A stretch of DNA of 64,000 nt, taken from Tritrichomonas musculus (lineage: Eukaryota; Parabasalia; Tritrichomonadida; Tritrichomonadidae). The DNA is taken from contig JAPFFF010000001.1 of the NCBI GenBank assembly GCA_039105265.1, positions 1,860,001 through 1,924,000 of the forward strand, read 5' to 3'. Of this stretch, positions 10,219-20,220 are shown piece by piece (the first letter of the stretch is position 1; each line of letters opens with the position of its first letter). The notes under the pieces were generated by a model. The model saw nothing but the letters and a program-made list of their open reading frames with translations, was not told where the DNA came from and did no database searches. The translations under genes were made by a program, and so were the position numbers.

Positions 10219-11499
10219 TAATAATTTATTGAACTGATATTAATAAATATTTAAGAATTAAATACTTTTGAAGTGTTTTTTATATATTTATTTGCTTATT
10301 CTAATGAGCATTTATTATTTATTTAAGAGAAATATGATAAATTAATCAAGATATGAGTTTGAATTTTTTTCAATGTAAGATTAAAAATTGAATACTTTTA
10401 ATTAATTGAATGACCGGCGCCCACATTTAGATTTTTTTACTTTTTCCAAGATTCTCAAGTCATTTCAAATTCGCAAACTAAAAAAAAAAAAAAAAAAAAA
10501 AGCAATTATTTGACCTTGTTTGATCGTTCTTTTTTAAACACTCGTCATTTTATTTGAAAATGACCAGTGGTCATATGACTCAGAAAAAACTTATTTATAC
10601 TGGTCATTTTGGTTTAAAATAACCAGTCATTTAAAGTTAAGGTTGATACATTGGGATTAAAATTCGAAAATGGGAATAATTTTTTTTCTTTTTGGGATTT
10701 AGATCATTTACTAAAAAAACAATTATTTGACCTTTCTTGATCGTATTTGATTCAAAAAATTGAGTAGATTTCTGTTGAGCATTTGTTGACCTTTTAAGTT
10801 CACACATTTATTTATTAAGATATTCTGTGTAATATGCCATTTTATCATTTTTTTGTTGCTTCAATCATATATAAATTAATAAAAATGAATAAGGTAAAAT
10901 AATCATTTAAAAACCAAATTATTTATTTTTTATCTCAATGGTTATTAATTTCAATTTAACTGTTTTACAATTTCTATGGTTCGATTGAAATTATCATCAT
11001 TTTTTTTTATATTCATATTTACATAGATATTCAGGTAAAAATGTTTCTTTTTTGAATGAAAAGAATTCAGTTTCATATTTTATACATCAAAACTTATCAT
11101 TCATATATGATAATTTTAAAATAAATCATATTTATAAAAAAAATAAAATTTAATACCTTTTTTTCTTAAAAAGTATGCTTTATGAAAAGAATTTATTGAT
11201 ATAATAATGAATTACTCTAAAAATATTTCAAATTCAGACAAATAACTTCAATTTATAGAAATAATTTGATCATTTTTAAAACATTAATCTGCTTTAATGA
11301 AATGTTATCATGTAAAATAGCACTGTTTGTTAATTTTCGTTTTATATTATATCTTTTTCCTTTGACTTTTTGACAATGATAAATAAATAATTCTTTTTCA
11401 TGATTATTACCAAATTTTGAATAAAAATCCCAAAGATTTGAAAAAAAAAATTGAATGTATTTTGGTTTTCCCTACCTTTTATTGAATACATCAATCCCT

Positions 11500-11600
11500 T
11501 TTAATCCCAAAATTCAATACTTTCATCCCATCAAATCCCAAAATTCAATACTCTAATCCCATGAAAACCTAAAATTCAATACTCTAATCCCAAGATTGAA
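11500..11600. repeat. 31-32-bp tandem repeat, three copies
   Basis: Units share AATCCCAAAATTCAATACT with ATCCCAT between copies. Copies start near 11505, 11536 and 11567 and diverge slightly. Confidence 0.65.
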
Positions 11601-11695
11601 TGATAAAATCCGATAAATCTCAGAAAATTGAATAGAACTCTCTCAAAATTGAGAAAATCCCTTTCAATTTAATGGGATTAGTATATTTTAACAAA

Positions 11696-11819
11696 AATAT
11701 GGTTACTTTAAAATCACAGAAATATGGTTATAATTTAAATTCATAATAATATGGTTATAATAAATTCGCAATAATATGGTTATATTAAATGCTTTAATAA
11801 TAATATGGTTATAATAACA
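11696..11819. repeat. 24-29-bp tandem repeat, about five copies
   Basis: The motif AATATGGTTATAAT recurs about every 24-29 bp with variable spacers. It has no coding potential. Confidence 0.65.
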
Positions 11820-11948
11820 AAATCCCATAAATCCCAGATTTAAATCCCATTTGGATTAGAAAAAGTAAAATGGGACTATCTGACATGCTTATTTAAAGCC
11901 CATGAAATTTCAACTTGAAATCAATGCAATAAATTTGATAAAACAAAA

Positions 11949-12681
11949 GAAGGGGCGAAGCTCCTGATTTTCAATATGATTCATTTTATAATTTTATATC
12001 ATTATATTTATTTGCTGTTAAGATTATTTTTCCAAATTGTATCCATTTTTATATGGTGAAAAAAAAGATATAGGTATTTTTATTTTTATAAAAATCATTG
12101 AATTGTTAATCGTGTAAGTAAATATTGACCATATTAAAAACGGTTTAATTTTTTTAAAATTTTATGATTATTTTATAAAATTTCCAAACTTTTTGAATTC
12201 ATTGAATTTTTTTCTTTTAATTTTTGTTCGTTGTTTTTTGGATATATGCTTAAAATTTAAAGATAATTCTTTTTGTATTTTAAATAATCTCGATTATTGA
12301 TTAAATATTTAATATTATTTGTTCTAAAAAAGCCAAATATTATGAAATAATTTTGATATCAAAAGATTGGCCATATAAATTGGCATACAATTTTATATCT
12401 TACATTAATAAATGTATTTTTATTTATTTTTATTGCGTTTTATAACATCGTATTGAAGTTCACATAGAAAATTATGTTTTTTACTTTCTGAGCAAAAAGA
12501 AGTTTTTCATTCAATTTTTTTGATTTAAAATAGCATTATCTTGAATTTTTTACACATTAATGCTTATAACATTTGTTCAAATATATTTTATAAAATGTAT
12601 TCATTATAAATAAATGATTAATATTGCAATATAACTATCATAAAATGAAAAAGGTTAACGGTCGAAGAGCTTCGCCCCTTC
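11949..12681 (+). mobile_element. 733-bp Mutator-like MITE, copy A
   Basis: The ends are inverted repeats GAAGGGGCGAAGCTC. A 10-bp duplication TAAAACAAAA lies outside both ends (11939-11948 and 12682-12691). Target duplications of 9-11 bp are typical of Mutator-like elements. It has no transposase, so it is non-autonomous. Copy B lies inverted at 13509-15000 and has the same 733-bp length once its inserted element is subtracted. Superfamily assignment rests on the duplication length and is moderate. Confidence 0.85.
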
Positions 12682-12691
12682 TAAAACAAAA

Positions 12692-13076
12692 ATAATATTT
12701 TTTTTGAATTATTTACATTTCTATATAATTTAATAAAACAATTAAATTATTTATAGAATGAATAGACCAATAAAATATCCCCATTCGATATTCAGCATCA
12801 GAGTAATAATTTAGGTCGAGAATTTGTAATGACTTTCCGTAGTTGGATTATTTGAAGACATACTAAAATTGTGTGAACACACAGTCATGATTTTTATTTT
12901 TATGTTTTTTTTTTTTTTTTTTTTTTTCAAATAAATATTTCAATTTTCAATAATAATAATAAAGTCCCTAAAAGGCAAATAATACATAATATAAATTTAT
13001 AATAACAATAGATAGAGATATAAAAGAAATTTTTAGTTTTACTAAAAGCTTATTTTTGCAGATATTTTAATTGAAA
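12692..13076. other. spacer between MITE copy A and the nested element
   Basis: This is AT-rich spacer with a T run near 12906-12927. I see no gene or RNA. Confidence 0.5.
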
Positions 13077-13508
13077 AAAGAATAAAAGGAGCACGGGTAA
13101 CCGTTTTTCGTACGTTAAAAAGCCTTAAAAAAACATTTATATCTTATTATAAAAACAAGAAAAAACAATATTTTTTAAATATATTGATTATTTATATTAG
13201 ATAATATAATCCATAATGATACATTACGTAATTATTTCAAGTGTGATGAAATAAAGTCCTAATGATGTTTTTTTTTGATCATCCAAAGGACTTGTAAATT
13301 AATAGTTTTGATATTTTATTTTAATGCTAAATGATAAAATGATATTATATCTTTTAAATAAAATTTATAGTAGATTTATAAATTTCCAAATCACATTTTT
13401 TATTTTTGAAATCCTGGGGAATATTCTTTTCTGTTGAATGTTTATTTACATTGATATTTTATTTTGTACCACGATTGGTGTTAATAATTCTATTATATTA
13501 TAATTAAA

Positions 13509-15000
13509 GAAGGGGCGAAGCTCTTCGACCCAGGGATGCACAAAGGGCAGCCCGGGCATGCCCGGGGCAATGTCACTTTTCCTGCCCGAAAGATCAGGTC
13601 GGGCTGCATCGGGCTAACTGTCAGCCCGACGGTTGGTGATATCATTGCCCAAAAAAAAAAATTGAGTTGTAGCCCGGAAATTGCCCGAGAAATAAAAAGG
13701 TATTAAGTTCGAATCATCACTTTTTTTTTTTTTTTTTTTTTTTTTTATATATACGAAGATCTCAACAATTTCTTTATAAAAAAATAAACAAAATAATAAA
13801 AATAAATAATTTTATTCTTTTATATCAATTTTGTTGAATAAATCAATTTAAAAATCTATTGTTATGATTTTTTTTCGAGAAAGTAAAAATGATTCAAATT
13901 TGAATTGGCAAAAATATTTTGAATGGAAAATTTCTTGATTTCACAATTTATGAAATTTTATTCAACTTATAAAAATTATAATATTAATTCATACATAAAA
14001 ATCATATTAATCATAAAATAAGTATTAATGAATCAAAAATTAATTTATTTTTTGAAAAACATCATTAGAAAAATTTAAATATTACTATGAACTTTTAAAA
14101 CTTTCGGGCAATTTTGGGGCACTGCCCGACGATAGATGCCCGGGCAAAAAAGGGCTGCCCGAAAAGTGCTAACGTATTTTTGCCCGGGCTTGCCCGATGC
14201 CCAAAGATTTGCCCGGGCACTGCCCGGGCAGACAGGTTTGTTCGGGCAAGTTGCCCTGCCCGTGCCCGAAATGCATCCCTGCTTCGACCGTTAACCTTTT
14301 TCATTTTATGATAGTTATATTGCAATATTAATCATTTATTTATAATGAATACATTTTATAAAATATATTTGAACAAATGTTATAAGCATTAATGTGTAAA
14401 AAATTCAAGATAATGCTATTTTAAATCAAAAAAATTGAATGAAAAACTTCTTTTTGCTCAGAAAGTAAAAAACATAATTTTCTATGTGAACTTCAATACG
14501 ATGTTATAAAACGCAATAAAAATAAATAAAAATACATTTATTAATGTAAGATATAAAATTGTATGCCAATTTATATGGCCAATCTTTTGATATCAAAATT
14601 ATTTCATAATATTTGGCTTTTTTAGAACAAATAATATTAAATATTTAATCAATAATCGAGATTATTTAAAATACAAAAAGAATTATCTTTAAATTTTAAG
14701 CATATATCCAAAAAACAACGAACAAAAATTAAAAGAAAAAAATTCAATGAATTCAAAAAGTTTGGAAATTTTATAAAATAATCATAAAATTTTAAAAAAA
14801 TTAAACCGTTTTTAATATGGTCAATATTTACTTACACGATTAACAATTCAATGATTTTTATAAAAATAAAAATACCTATATCTTTTTTTTCACCATATAA
14901 AAATGGATACAATTTGGAAAAATAATCTTAACAGCAAATAAATATAATGATATAAAATTATAAAATGAATCATATTGAAAATCAGGAGCTTCGCCCCTTC
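13509..15000 (-). mobile_element. 733-bp Mutator-like MITE, copy B, split by a hAT MITE
   Basis: This is the same element as copy A (11949-12681) in reverse orientation. The flanks read TATAATTAAA on the left and TATAATTAAT on the right, a 10-bp duplication with one change. An insertion of 751 bp plus an 8-bp duplication sits about 22 bp from one end; 1492 minus 759 gives exactly 733 bp, the length of copy A. The two copies look nearly identical by eye, which suggests recent spread. Together they form a long inverted pair around an 827-bp spacer. Confidence 0.87.
13531..14281. mobile_element. hAT-type MITE nested in the Mutator-like MITE
   Basis: The ends are the inverted repeat CAGGGATGCA / TGCATCCCTG, and CTTCGACC is duplicated at 13523-13530 and 14282-14289. 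An 8-bp duplication plus CAGGG-type termini is the hAT signature. Both ends are GC-rich and packed with GCCCGGGCA-like motifs on both strands, while the centre is AT-rich with a T run near 13725. No transposase is present. Short open frames across the GC-rich right end come from composition and are not genes. It is the youngest of the three nested elements. Confidence 0.88.
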
Positions 15001-15754
15001 TATAATTAATGTTTTGTTGATACGGAATTTTTATTACAAAATATAATTTTTTTAATATATATTTATTTAATAAAGCATATTAAATATAGTATTTTCATTT
15101 TGGAGTTGAAAAGATAATAATTTCATGAAATTTTATGTTTATTAAAAATCAAAGTTTTCGGGAAAATAATAACAAATAATTGTTATATATAATCATACCA
15201 AGCAAATATAATTATTTATCTGCAGAAAAAATCAATTAATTATGATATTTATGTATTTTAATGATGTTTGGAGGTTCTATGATATTTTATTATTAAATTT
15301 TAATAATAAAATAGACTATTATCTTTAATATAATGAAATTTCATTTCCAAAATAACTAAATACATAAGTAAATTCAGAATAAAAAATGAAAAAAATAAAA
15401 AAAATTGAGTACTGAAAATAAATTATCGTTCAATTTGTCAACTTTTTGAATTATTTTTATACTTTGATATTTTTGTTTCATTTGTCGATAAATCGATTTA
15501 TTTCTGTGTATTTACACCACTTCTATCAAACATGTAAAAACGTTTAGAATTAAAATTCGTACGTTTGTTATGAAAAGTTAAACTTTTTGATAACTTAGAT
15601 TTTTAAAACATGAATAATGTTTTTCCCTTACGATAGATTTTTTTTTTGGTCTATATAAAACTTGCTTAAAAACCAATATACTATATAATATTTCAATATG
15701 AAGTCGAAACGACGATTTTCAAAAACCGCCAAAGTCGTGCTCCTTTAAAGAATA

Positions 15755-16266
15755 TTTTTTCATATATATAACGATAATGTTTACCACTTTTTAAATGAAA
15801 AAGAAAATATGATAATCGATGGCTATTTGTTTGCTTGTTATGCTTTTCTACAGAAATCATATAGAAGCATTTTATTGTTTATCATTTAATTGATAAATAA
15901 GAGTTATTTGTGAACTTTATAGGATTTTTCAATAAAACCAATTTGGAGTAATTTCTACTCAGTTTTTAATAAAACTAAAAACATTTTATATAATAATAAA
16001 ATAAAATAATGTTTAAAATTTAATTTATCTATAATATATGAAATTTTTCAATTTTTAATATAGATATACATAATACAAAAATATAGTTCCAAATAAAAAT
16101 GATTTGATTTGATACAATTCAAAATTTATCCACTTTTCTAAATAAATGATTTTACAATCGCAACCTGAATAATCAAATTTGAAAGAATGGGAACGATAAA
16201 AATTTTTATTTTCTATATAACCTTTTTTTTCAATCAAAGGAACAATATTATCAACCAAGCAACCAA
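15755..16266. other. intergenic region upstream of the Myb gene
   Basis: This is AT-rich sequence presumed to hold the Myb gene promoter. I see no strong initiator motif next to the start codon. A 73-codon antisense frame over the Myb start is not convincing. Confidence 0.45.
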
Positions 16267-16785
16267 ATGAATTCAATTGGGCAAAAGTTTCATAATGAAA
16301 AAGACCAAATTAAATCATCATCAAACCACAAAAGAAAATTCACTCCAGAAGAAGATGAAGCTTTAAAAATTCTAATAAATCAAGTCGGATCGTTAAATTG
16401 GTTGAAAATATCAGAATTAATGCCTGGAAGATCGGCCAAACAATGCCGAGACAGATACGTGAATTATTTGTTGGAGCCTCAAAAAAAAGAACCTTGGAAA
16501 GATGAAGAAGATGAAATTATTTATTCTCTTTTTACAATAATTGGGCCAAAATGGACAGAGATATCGAAGCATATTCCCGGAAGATCGGGAAATAATGTTA
16601 AAAATAGATGGTATAAACACCTTTATAAAAAATACAACAGTTTCAATCAACATATGATTAATACAAATTCAATTATTCAAGGAGGCAGTGATGAATCTGT
16701 CAAGAAAGATCACAACAAATTAATTGTTCAAAATAATAATGATCAATTAACGAAACAATATTCAATCTCTTCTCTTTTAATTTAA
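16267..16785 (+). CDS. R2R3 Myb-like DNA-binding protein
   Basis: This 172-residue nuclear protein should bind DNA as a transcription regulator. It has two Myb repeats and little else. R2 covers about residues 24-71 (KFTPEEDEAL…YLLEP) and R3 about 74-120 (KEPWKDEEDE…WYKHLY). The aromatic core of R3 is intact (W77, W96, W115); R2 has F25, W45 and Y64 at its three positions. The recognition-helix signatures are GRSAKQCRDRY in R2 and GRSGNNVKNRW in R3. The last 50 residues are polar and unstructured. Small two-repeat Mybs are a large family in trichomonads, where some bind promoters of iron-regulated genes; the targets of this one are unknown. It is a single exon starting at the first in-frame ATG. 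Confidence 0.92.
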   Translation: MNSIGQKFHNEKDQIKSSSNHKRKFTPEEDEALKILINQVGSLNWLKISELMPGRSAKQCRDRYVNYLLEPQKKEPWKDEEDEIIYSLFTIIGPKWTEISKHIPGRSGNNVKNRWYKHLYKKYNSFNQHMINTNSIIQGGSDESVKKDHNKLIVQNNNDQLTKQYSISSLLI

Positions 16786-18036
16786 TTTACAAATATAGAA
16801 TCCAAAGCTTTTAAATTTTTCAAATTTTGTTTTTAACCCTTCATATTTTTTTATAATAGTTATCATTCTTATTTAATCAATATCAACTTAATATAATAGT
16901 ATTTTAAAATTTCATTATCAGTATGCAAATTTAATATTGTTTTTATCGAAAAGATTGTTGGCTTGATTTGGAATTGAAATATGTACATTTATTTATTTTT
17001 AATAGTTGACAGCTATGTTTCTTGTTTTTGTTCATGCTTGTTTGCTCGAATTCAGCAAATATTGTTTTAATCTTTGATATGAGGGAATTTGAAAATAATA
17101 AATATTTATCTGAAGTGTAACTTTTTCATAAAAAATTTTTCTTTTTATAGAAAAAAATTGAGAATGATACATTTCAAAACAGTTATGTGCTTTTCATAAA
17201 TTATTCTGCAATAATTCATTAATATTTTGCTTTATGATTCCGAAATCTAGAGTTTTTTGGATCATATTATCTTATAATATTCTTTTTCATATGGAATTTT
17301 AATAATATTAGGAGAAATGATAAAATAATATCTTTTTTGATTAAAAACAATAAATAGCAAAAGATTTGTATAATTAATTAATATATATATAAACAATATT
17401 TATTGTTTTTTTCAAAAATTAAAAAAAATATATTTTCATATTTTAAGTTCTGAGTTATTATTATCAATCATCTTTTTGCACATTATATATCTGATAGATG
17501 AAAAAAAAACAAATCATTAAAAAATCAGCAATGCTTTCAAGTCCAGTTTTTATTTATTTAAAACAAAAACATATTTTTTTTTAACCGCGATGAAACTTTA
17601 TGTTGAGAAGCCTAAAATACACATATATTCATTAAATTATGGAAGAATTTGCAATAAATTTTCAAAAGATCATTTTCAATGTTTTAATCTTTTTCTGAAA
17701 TGGAACCATTTTGATTCAATTATATTCAATTATATTCCCAATATTTATATCATTTATTTATACTAATATAATAAATTAATTAGAAATCAGCAAATTAGTA
17801 TTATTCTGCAATAGTCTTCTTTTCAAAGATTGAATACAAATGGTTCTATTTCTTAAAATTTGAAAAGATTCTTAAATTTTGATAGATTTTTATTATTATT
17901 TAGTTATATAAAAAATTTTACAAAATTTATCTTTATCTTGTACATCATTCATTTTTAATTTTTGTGCTTTTGCAAACCAGAATTTATTTTAATTGTACAT
18001 TAACAGAAAATACAAAATAGATGAAAAGAACAAAAT

Positions 18037-18037
<1 letters not shown>
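16786..18037. other. AT-rich intergenic region
   Basis: I see no gene, RNA or clear repeat in this stretch. It ends at the long A run at 18038-18072. Confidence 0.5.

Positions 18038-18072
<35 letters not shown>
18038..18072. repeat. 35-bp A homopolymer
   Basis: An uninterrupted run of about 35 A lies just 3' (on the minus strand) of the decayed surface-protein gene. Its exact length is sensitive to sequencing error. Confidence 0.85.
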
Positions 18073-18074
<2 letters not shown>

Positions 18075-18129
18075 AACATTCAAAGTGATTTTAAAAGCAT
18101 AGTTTTTAAACATTAACATTTAAAGTGGT

Positions 18130-20220
18130 TTATAACCAATCATCAATATTATTTTTGTTTATTTCCGAAATATTGAAATTAACTTCAGTTTCTTTTATAG
18201 CACCAATTGACTTATTTGTAGTTGTATTTGCTTGCTCTATTCCGCTTCCTTTTGCTGTAGTTATTGTTTCTTTCATTTCCATATTGTATTCATCATCTGA
18301 ATATTCAATAAAGTCAGTGAAATTTACAGAATATTTTCTCTTCAGTGAAAGTACAATGATACCAATAATTGCCAAAAATACACCAACTGATCCACAGACA
18401 ATTCCAATTAATTGAATTGAAGAGAGACCTTTCTTTTCAATTTTAATTTCATATAAAAATAATGCCTTAACCAATGTTGGTGAAGAGAATTGAAATATAC
18501 AAGGGACATTTCTTTCAACATGAGAAGGAACCAGTATATAAGAGTAATCACCAAGTCCTTCTACATACGTCAACGAATACACATTTGATAAAATATAAGA
18601 AAATGAAAAAAGAAAAAGAAAAGAAAAAGAATACTAACGTGTTTCGTTCCAGAACGAATAAGAATAACTCAACATATTTGATGACGACGGTTTTTTGGAA
18701 CGAGCTAACAAACTTGAAAACGCAAAAGAATTTGACAAAATTGACAACATTGTGAAATGTGACGAATACTTTATTTCTGTCAACGAATTTGAATTTGTAA
18801 AATGGTCAGAATTTGAGAAGTATAAAGAATGCGTAAAATGATCTGAATTTGTGAAGTGATGCAAGTATGAGAATAAATAAGATTTTGAATGAGTAAAGTC
18901 AAATGATGGAATGAATGTACTCGATTGAGTGAAAAAATTGGTTTGACCAATAAAAAGTGAAGGAGTAAAAACGCAAGAAGGAGTATATGCCATCAGAAAA
19001 TGCAAATGATTGAGTGAAATCCAAAGAATCTGAAAAATTTTCTGTTGGAAATGCATTTTTACAATCTACCATATTGTGGAGATTCAAATCAATTGTTTCG
19101 AAATCTTTGTCATCAATAATGCAATCTATAGTTGTAATATGGTATGCTTTCCACGCTTGTATGGGACAAAAAGAAGCAACACAATTTATAAAAATGATAT
19201 TTCTCGTTTCATAATCCACTGAAGCAATCATTCCGAACTTGCCAAAATCGTTCCTTATAAAGGTGAAATTATTAATTATACAGTTGCGTATTTGGTAAAA
19301 AATTATTGTGGGTCTAACGTAAAGATTATTATTATCTACCATTGTATTATTAATTATATTGCACATTACAAAATGAATATTATTAGACATATTTAAATAA
19401 GATGAGAAAGCAATTATGTATTTTCCAGAAAAACTTAATACTTCATGAAAGGCAAAGGTTTGACTTACAGATGTTTTTCGATATTCAATTGATCCACAAT
19501 ATATTGACAAGCCATTTGTACAATTTATGTATTTTGTAGAAATTGAATCTCCAAGTAAATCATATGTTGCTCCTAAAGCACAATATTCTTCAGGATATGA
19601 TGAATATGAAGTTGAACAATAATTAATATTAATTTCTTTGGAACCTGCAATTAATGATGAAAACAATTGTAGAAACATGAGTAATTTAAATCTATTTTAA
19701 TACTTTTTATATGATTTGGTATATGATCTTGATATGAATTAATTATTCTTATTTCCTCTGAAAAAGCTATTGCTCCCCCATTAAAAAGTGAAATACATCC
19801 GTATAAAATGCAGCTAATAATTTCTGATTTACATAACTGTTCAATTCGAATTCCACCTCCGCTTGTGTAAGTAGAAGAGCAGGATATAAATCTGCAATTA
19901 TATATGTGAATATCACCACAATAATTTTCAAAAAATACATTTTTATTTGTATATATTTCGGGAAAACTCTCATTGGTAATTACAAAGTGCCGTATTGTTT
20001 TATTTGGTTCGAATTCAAAATCTTTGCTGACACAACAATGCGAATCTTCTCGACATTCATCCGATGATAAGTCTTTAGAAAAAACAAGAGGAGTGGATAT
20101 AAATTTGGAAAAAATACTGTTCTTAATGGACGTTGTATGATATTCGGTTGTGGAAAAAATGATATTTGCGAAAGAATGGGGAAAATATGAATTATAAAGA
20201 AATGATAATTTTCAGTAAGT
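18130..20220 (-). pseudogene. decayed PMP-like surface membrane protein gene
   Basis: Pieces of one membrane protein lie in order on the minus strand but in different frames. The 5' part (about 20220-19690) reads beta-helix-like sequence with Cys and GGGI / GGAI turns, as in chlamydial-PMP-like trichomonad surface proteins. The next part (19678-18899) continues with short Asn- and Cys-containing strands. A Ser/Phe/Thr stalk of F-T-x-S steps (19056-18634) follows. The 3' part (18582-18130) has a transmembrane helix (GIVCGSVGVFLAIIGIIVLSL) and an acidic cytoplasmic tail. There are frame changes near 19685, near 19000 and near 18610. The 5' end has no start codon or signal peptide; the frame opens after a TGA near 20210, directly beside the broken HECT gene. 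It is probably a 5'-truncated, decayed gene; base errors could explain some shifts but not the missing start. Confidence 0.7.

Larger units (their letters stand above)
10221..11938. other. AT-rich intergenic region with simple repeats
   Basis: I see no gene. The region holds an A run at about 10480-10501 and a diverged direct repeat (CAATTATTTGACC, near 10503 and 10720) followed by similar TTGATCGT sequence. There is also a palindromic ATGACCAGTGGTCAT near 10560 and the two short tandem repeats listed separately. It is probably old transposon debris. Confidence 0.5.
13085..15746. mobile_element. outer TIR element holding two younger insertions
   Basis: The two ends begin AAAGGAGCACG in inverted orientation (13085-13095 and 15736-15746), and beyond that similarity is patchy. 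The same 8 bases AAAGAATA lie directly outside both ends (13077-13084 and 15747-15754). Subtracting the insertion at 13509-15000 and its target duplication leaves about 1.16 kb. I see no transposase in it. An 8-bp duplication fits hAT, P or Merlin-type elements, but the termini do not let me choose. It must be the oldest of the three nested elements. Confidence 0.72.

Noticed and set aside
10432-11880. A further TIR element using TTTTACTTTTTC at both ends
   Set aside because: Only about 12 low-complexity bases match and no target duplication was found.
14095-14325. Opposed 76- and 65-codon frames in the GC-rich hAT end
   Set aside because: They arise from GCCCGGG-type words at the element terminus and cross its boundary.
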